From: Marisediminitalea aggregata
Lineage (GTDB): Bacteria; Pseudomonadota; Gammaproteobacteria; Enterobacterales; Alteromonadaceae
Direction of reading: 5' to 3'
Assembly (NCBI RefSeq): GCF_900129565.1
Contig: NZ_FQWD01000002.1
Coordinates: 616,439-680,438 of the forward strand
DNA length: 64,000 nucleotides
The notes below the pieces were generated by a model. That model was not told where the DNA came from. It did no database searches and saw only the letters and a list, made by a program, of their open reading frames with translations. A program made the position numbers and the translations under genes. The number at the start of each line of letters is the position of its first letter. Position 1 is the stretch's first letter. This document shows, in pieces, positions 62,809-64,000 of the stretch.

Positions 62809-64000
62809 GTGTACCGTTCACTTATTATTCTGGCGATGTCTATTGCTGTATCACTAGTGCCCTCGAGCGTACTCGCTGCCTCTCATCAACTTACTATTGT
62901 ATATGCTGCTGAGCTCCCCCTGATAAAAAACGAACCGCACGGCAGTTATGCACAGTTAGCCACGCTATTGGAACAAACTCGCGAAACCGACCCCACTACG
63001 ACCTTTCTATTTGGCGGAGGTAGCCTGGCGCCCAGTATGCTGTCGTCTTTCGACCGCGGTGCCCACATCATTGATATCCTAAATACCCTGGAGCCCGACG
63101 CCATGGCAGTGGCGAAGCGCGAATTCAGTTACTATGAAGATGAGTTTTCTTTGCGCGCCTATGAAGCGGCTTTTCCTATGGTGCTGAGTAATGCCATCGA
63201 TCCGCTGACCGGGGCAAACATCGACGGCGCAGTCAGAAGAATTATCATTGAAAAGCCTGGCATCAAAGTAGGTGTTATGGCGCTAATCCATGACTCTGTT
63301 ATTGAAGAATATTTGTTACAGCGACTACAGATCACTCAACCCCGCAACGCCGTGCGAGAGCAGATAGCGCTGCTCAAGGCTGAAGGGGCCGATGTCGTCG
63401 TATTGATGATTTCTGACAAACACGACTTTGTACACGATCTGTTAGAACAAGGCAGCGTAGATGTCGTGTTGCGAACCGATCCTCACTATACCCTTTCCAG
63501 CGATAATCAACACAGCAGTGAACACCCGGGTTACGTCTTTATCACCTCACCCGGTACCTCGGCTGTTGTCACCATTAGCTGGCAGGGCTCTGACACCGCA
63601 AAACAGGTCGCTGTAGACACAATAGCGCTAAATCAACTGCAGGCCGACAAAGTAGTAGACACGCAAATAAATGCATATGACGACCGAATTAGTGCGCTGC
63701 TCGGAGAAGAAATCGCCACACTGGCAACCAGCATGAATACGCAGCGTTACGATGTCAGAACCAGTGAAAATGGGTTTGGCAATTTGGTCAGCGACGCGTT
63801 GCGCAGCGCAAGTCATACCGATGTAGCACTGATAAATGGTGGCGCAATTCGAGGCGAGCGAACCTATAGCCCTGGTTACGTTCTCACCCGGGAAGATATC
63901 TCCACAGAATTACCGTTTCGCAGCCGTATCACCGTACTACGCCTGGCTGGTCGGCATATCAAAGCCGCACTGGAAAATGGATTAAGTCAGGTAGAACAGG
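62809..64000 (+). CDS. 5'-nucleotidase-like exported protein with degenerate metal site (partial)
   Basis: The frame runs from a GTG with AGGAG 10 bases upstream to the window end (397 codons seen). A signal peptide (to about SSVLAAS) precedes a metallophosphatase-like domain and a 5'-nucleotidase C-terminal domain (SENGFGNLVSDALR, VALINGGAIRGE, LPFRSRITVLRLAGRHIKAA). In the first domain metal ligands are changed: YAAELP replaces HTNDxH, GGGSL replaces the AGD motif, and AKREF replaces GNHEF. It is probably not a phosphatase. The C-terminal domain looks conserved, so nucleotide binding may remain. Confidence 0.8.
   Translation, partial: MYRSLIILAMSIAVSLVPSSVLAASHQLTIVYAAELPLIKNEPHGSYAQLATLLEQTRETDPTTTFLFGGGSLAPSMLSSFDRGAHIIDILNTLEPDAMAVAKREFSYYEDEFSLRAYEAAFPMVLSNAIDPLTGANIDGAVRRIIIEKPGIKVGVMALIHDSVIEEYLLQRLQITQPRNAVREQIALLKAEGADVVVLMISDKHDFVHDLLEQGSVDVVLRTDPHYTLSSDNQHSSEHPGYVFITSPGTSAVVTISWQGSDTAKQVAVDTIALNQLQADKVVDTQINAYDDRISALLGEEIATLATSMNTQRYDVRTSENGFGNLVSDALRSASHTDVALINGGAIRGERTYSPGYVLTREDISTELPFRSRITVLRLAGRHIKAALENGLSQVEQ

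Overview
The window is chromosomal DNA from a marine gammaproteobacterium of the Alteromonadales type (Alteromonas-like; genus inferred from gene order and protein style, not proven). The evidence is a chain of conserved gamma-proteobacterial blocks: degS/murA/ibaG/mlaBCDEF; caxA-kdsD-kdsC-lptCAB-rpoN-hpf-ptsN-rapZ-ptsO; rplM-rpsI-petABC-sspAB; xerD-dsbC-recJ-recO-pdxJ-acpS-rlmD-relA-mazG; and lptD-surA-pdxA-rsmA-apaG-apaH. A GH115 glycosidase gene, several c-di-GMP/chemotaxis proteins and M16 peptidases fit a marine heterotroph. No rRNA, tRNA, CRISPR array, prophage or insertion sequence was seen.

Layout. 1-5 kb: tail of degS facing the outer-membrane lipid asymmetry operon mlaFEDCB-ibaG-murA (minus strand), with palindromic repeats between them. 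5.6-13.4 kb: a tightly overlapping plus-strand operon that makes KDO, exports LPS and carries rpoN and the nitrogen-PTS genes. 13.5-26 kb: an accessory stretch with a GGDEF/EAL protein, a Tat-exported aminotransferase-like protein, an unlisted 57-residue membrane protein, a yiaA/DUF2145-like operon, an XRE-type regulator, a cytoplasmic double-Cache-like protein, mgtE, and a locus of two spondin-domain proteins plus a response regulator that lacks its phosphorylation site. 26-31.7 kb: sspB-sspA, petCBA (cytochrome bc1), a glutaredoxin-like gene, rpsI-rplM. 31.9-43 kb: an orphan binding protein, then the long minus-strand block from djlA through xerD, dsbC, recJ, recO, pdxJ, acpS, rlmD and relA to mazG. 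44.4-51 kb: the lptD-surA-pdxA-rsmA-apaGH operon, divergent from djlA. 51-64 kb: a chemoreceptor, a GH115 glucuronidase-like enzyme, a catalytic/non-catalytic M16 peptidase pair, a divergent VOC/LysR pair, arfB, a CHASE4-like GGDEF cyclase, and the start of a 5'-nucleotidase-like protein that has lost metal ligands.

How it fits together: much of the window builds and maintains the outer membrane (MurA, Mla, KDO, LptABC, LptD, SurA, DegS). The most unusual parts are (i) the spondin/pseudo-response-regulator locus, where a 14-bp RNA stem can sequester the regulator's ribosome-binding site, (ii) the degenerate 5'-nucleotidase next to an intact diguanylate cyclase, and (iii) the cytoplasmic sensor with an internal duplication. 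All assignments come from reading the sequence; no database search was run.
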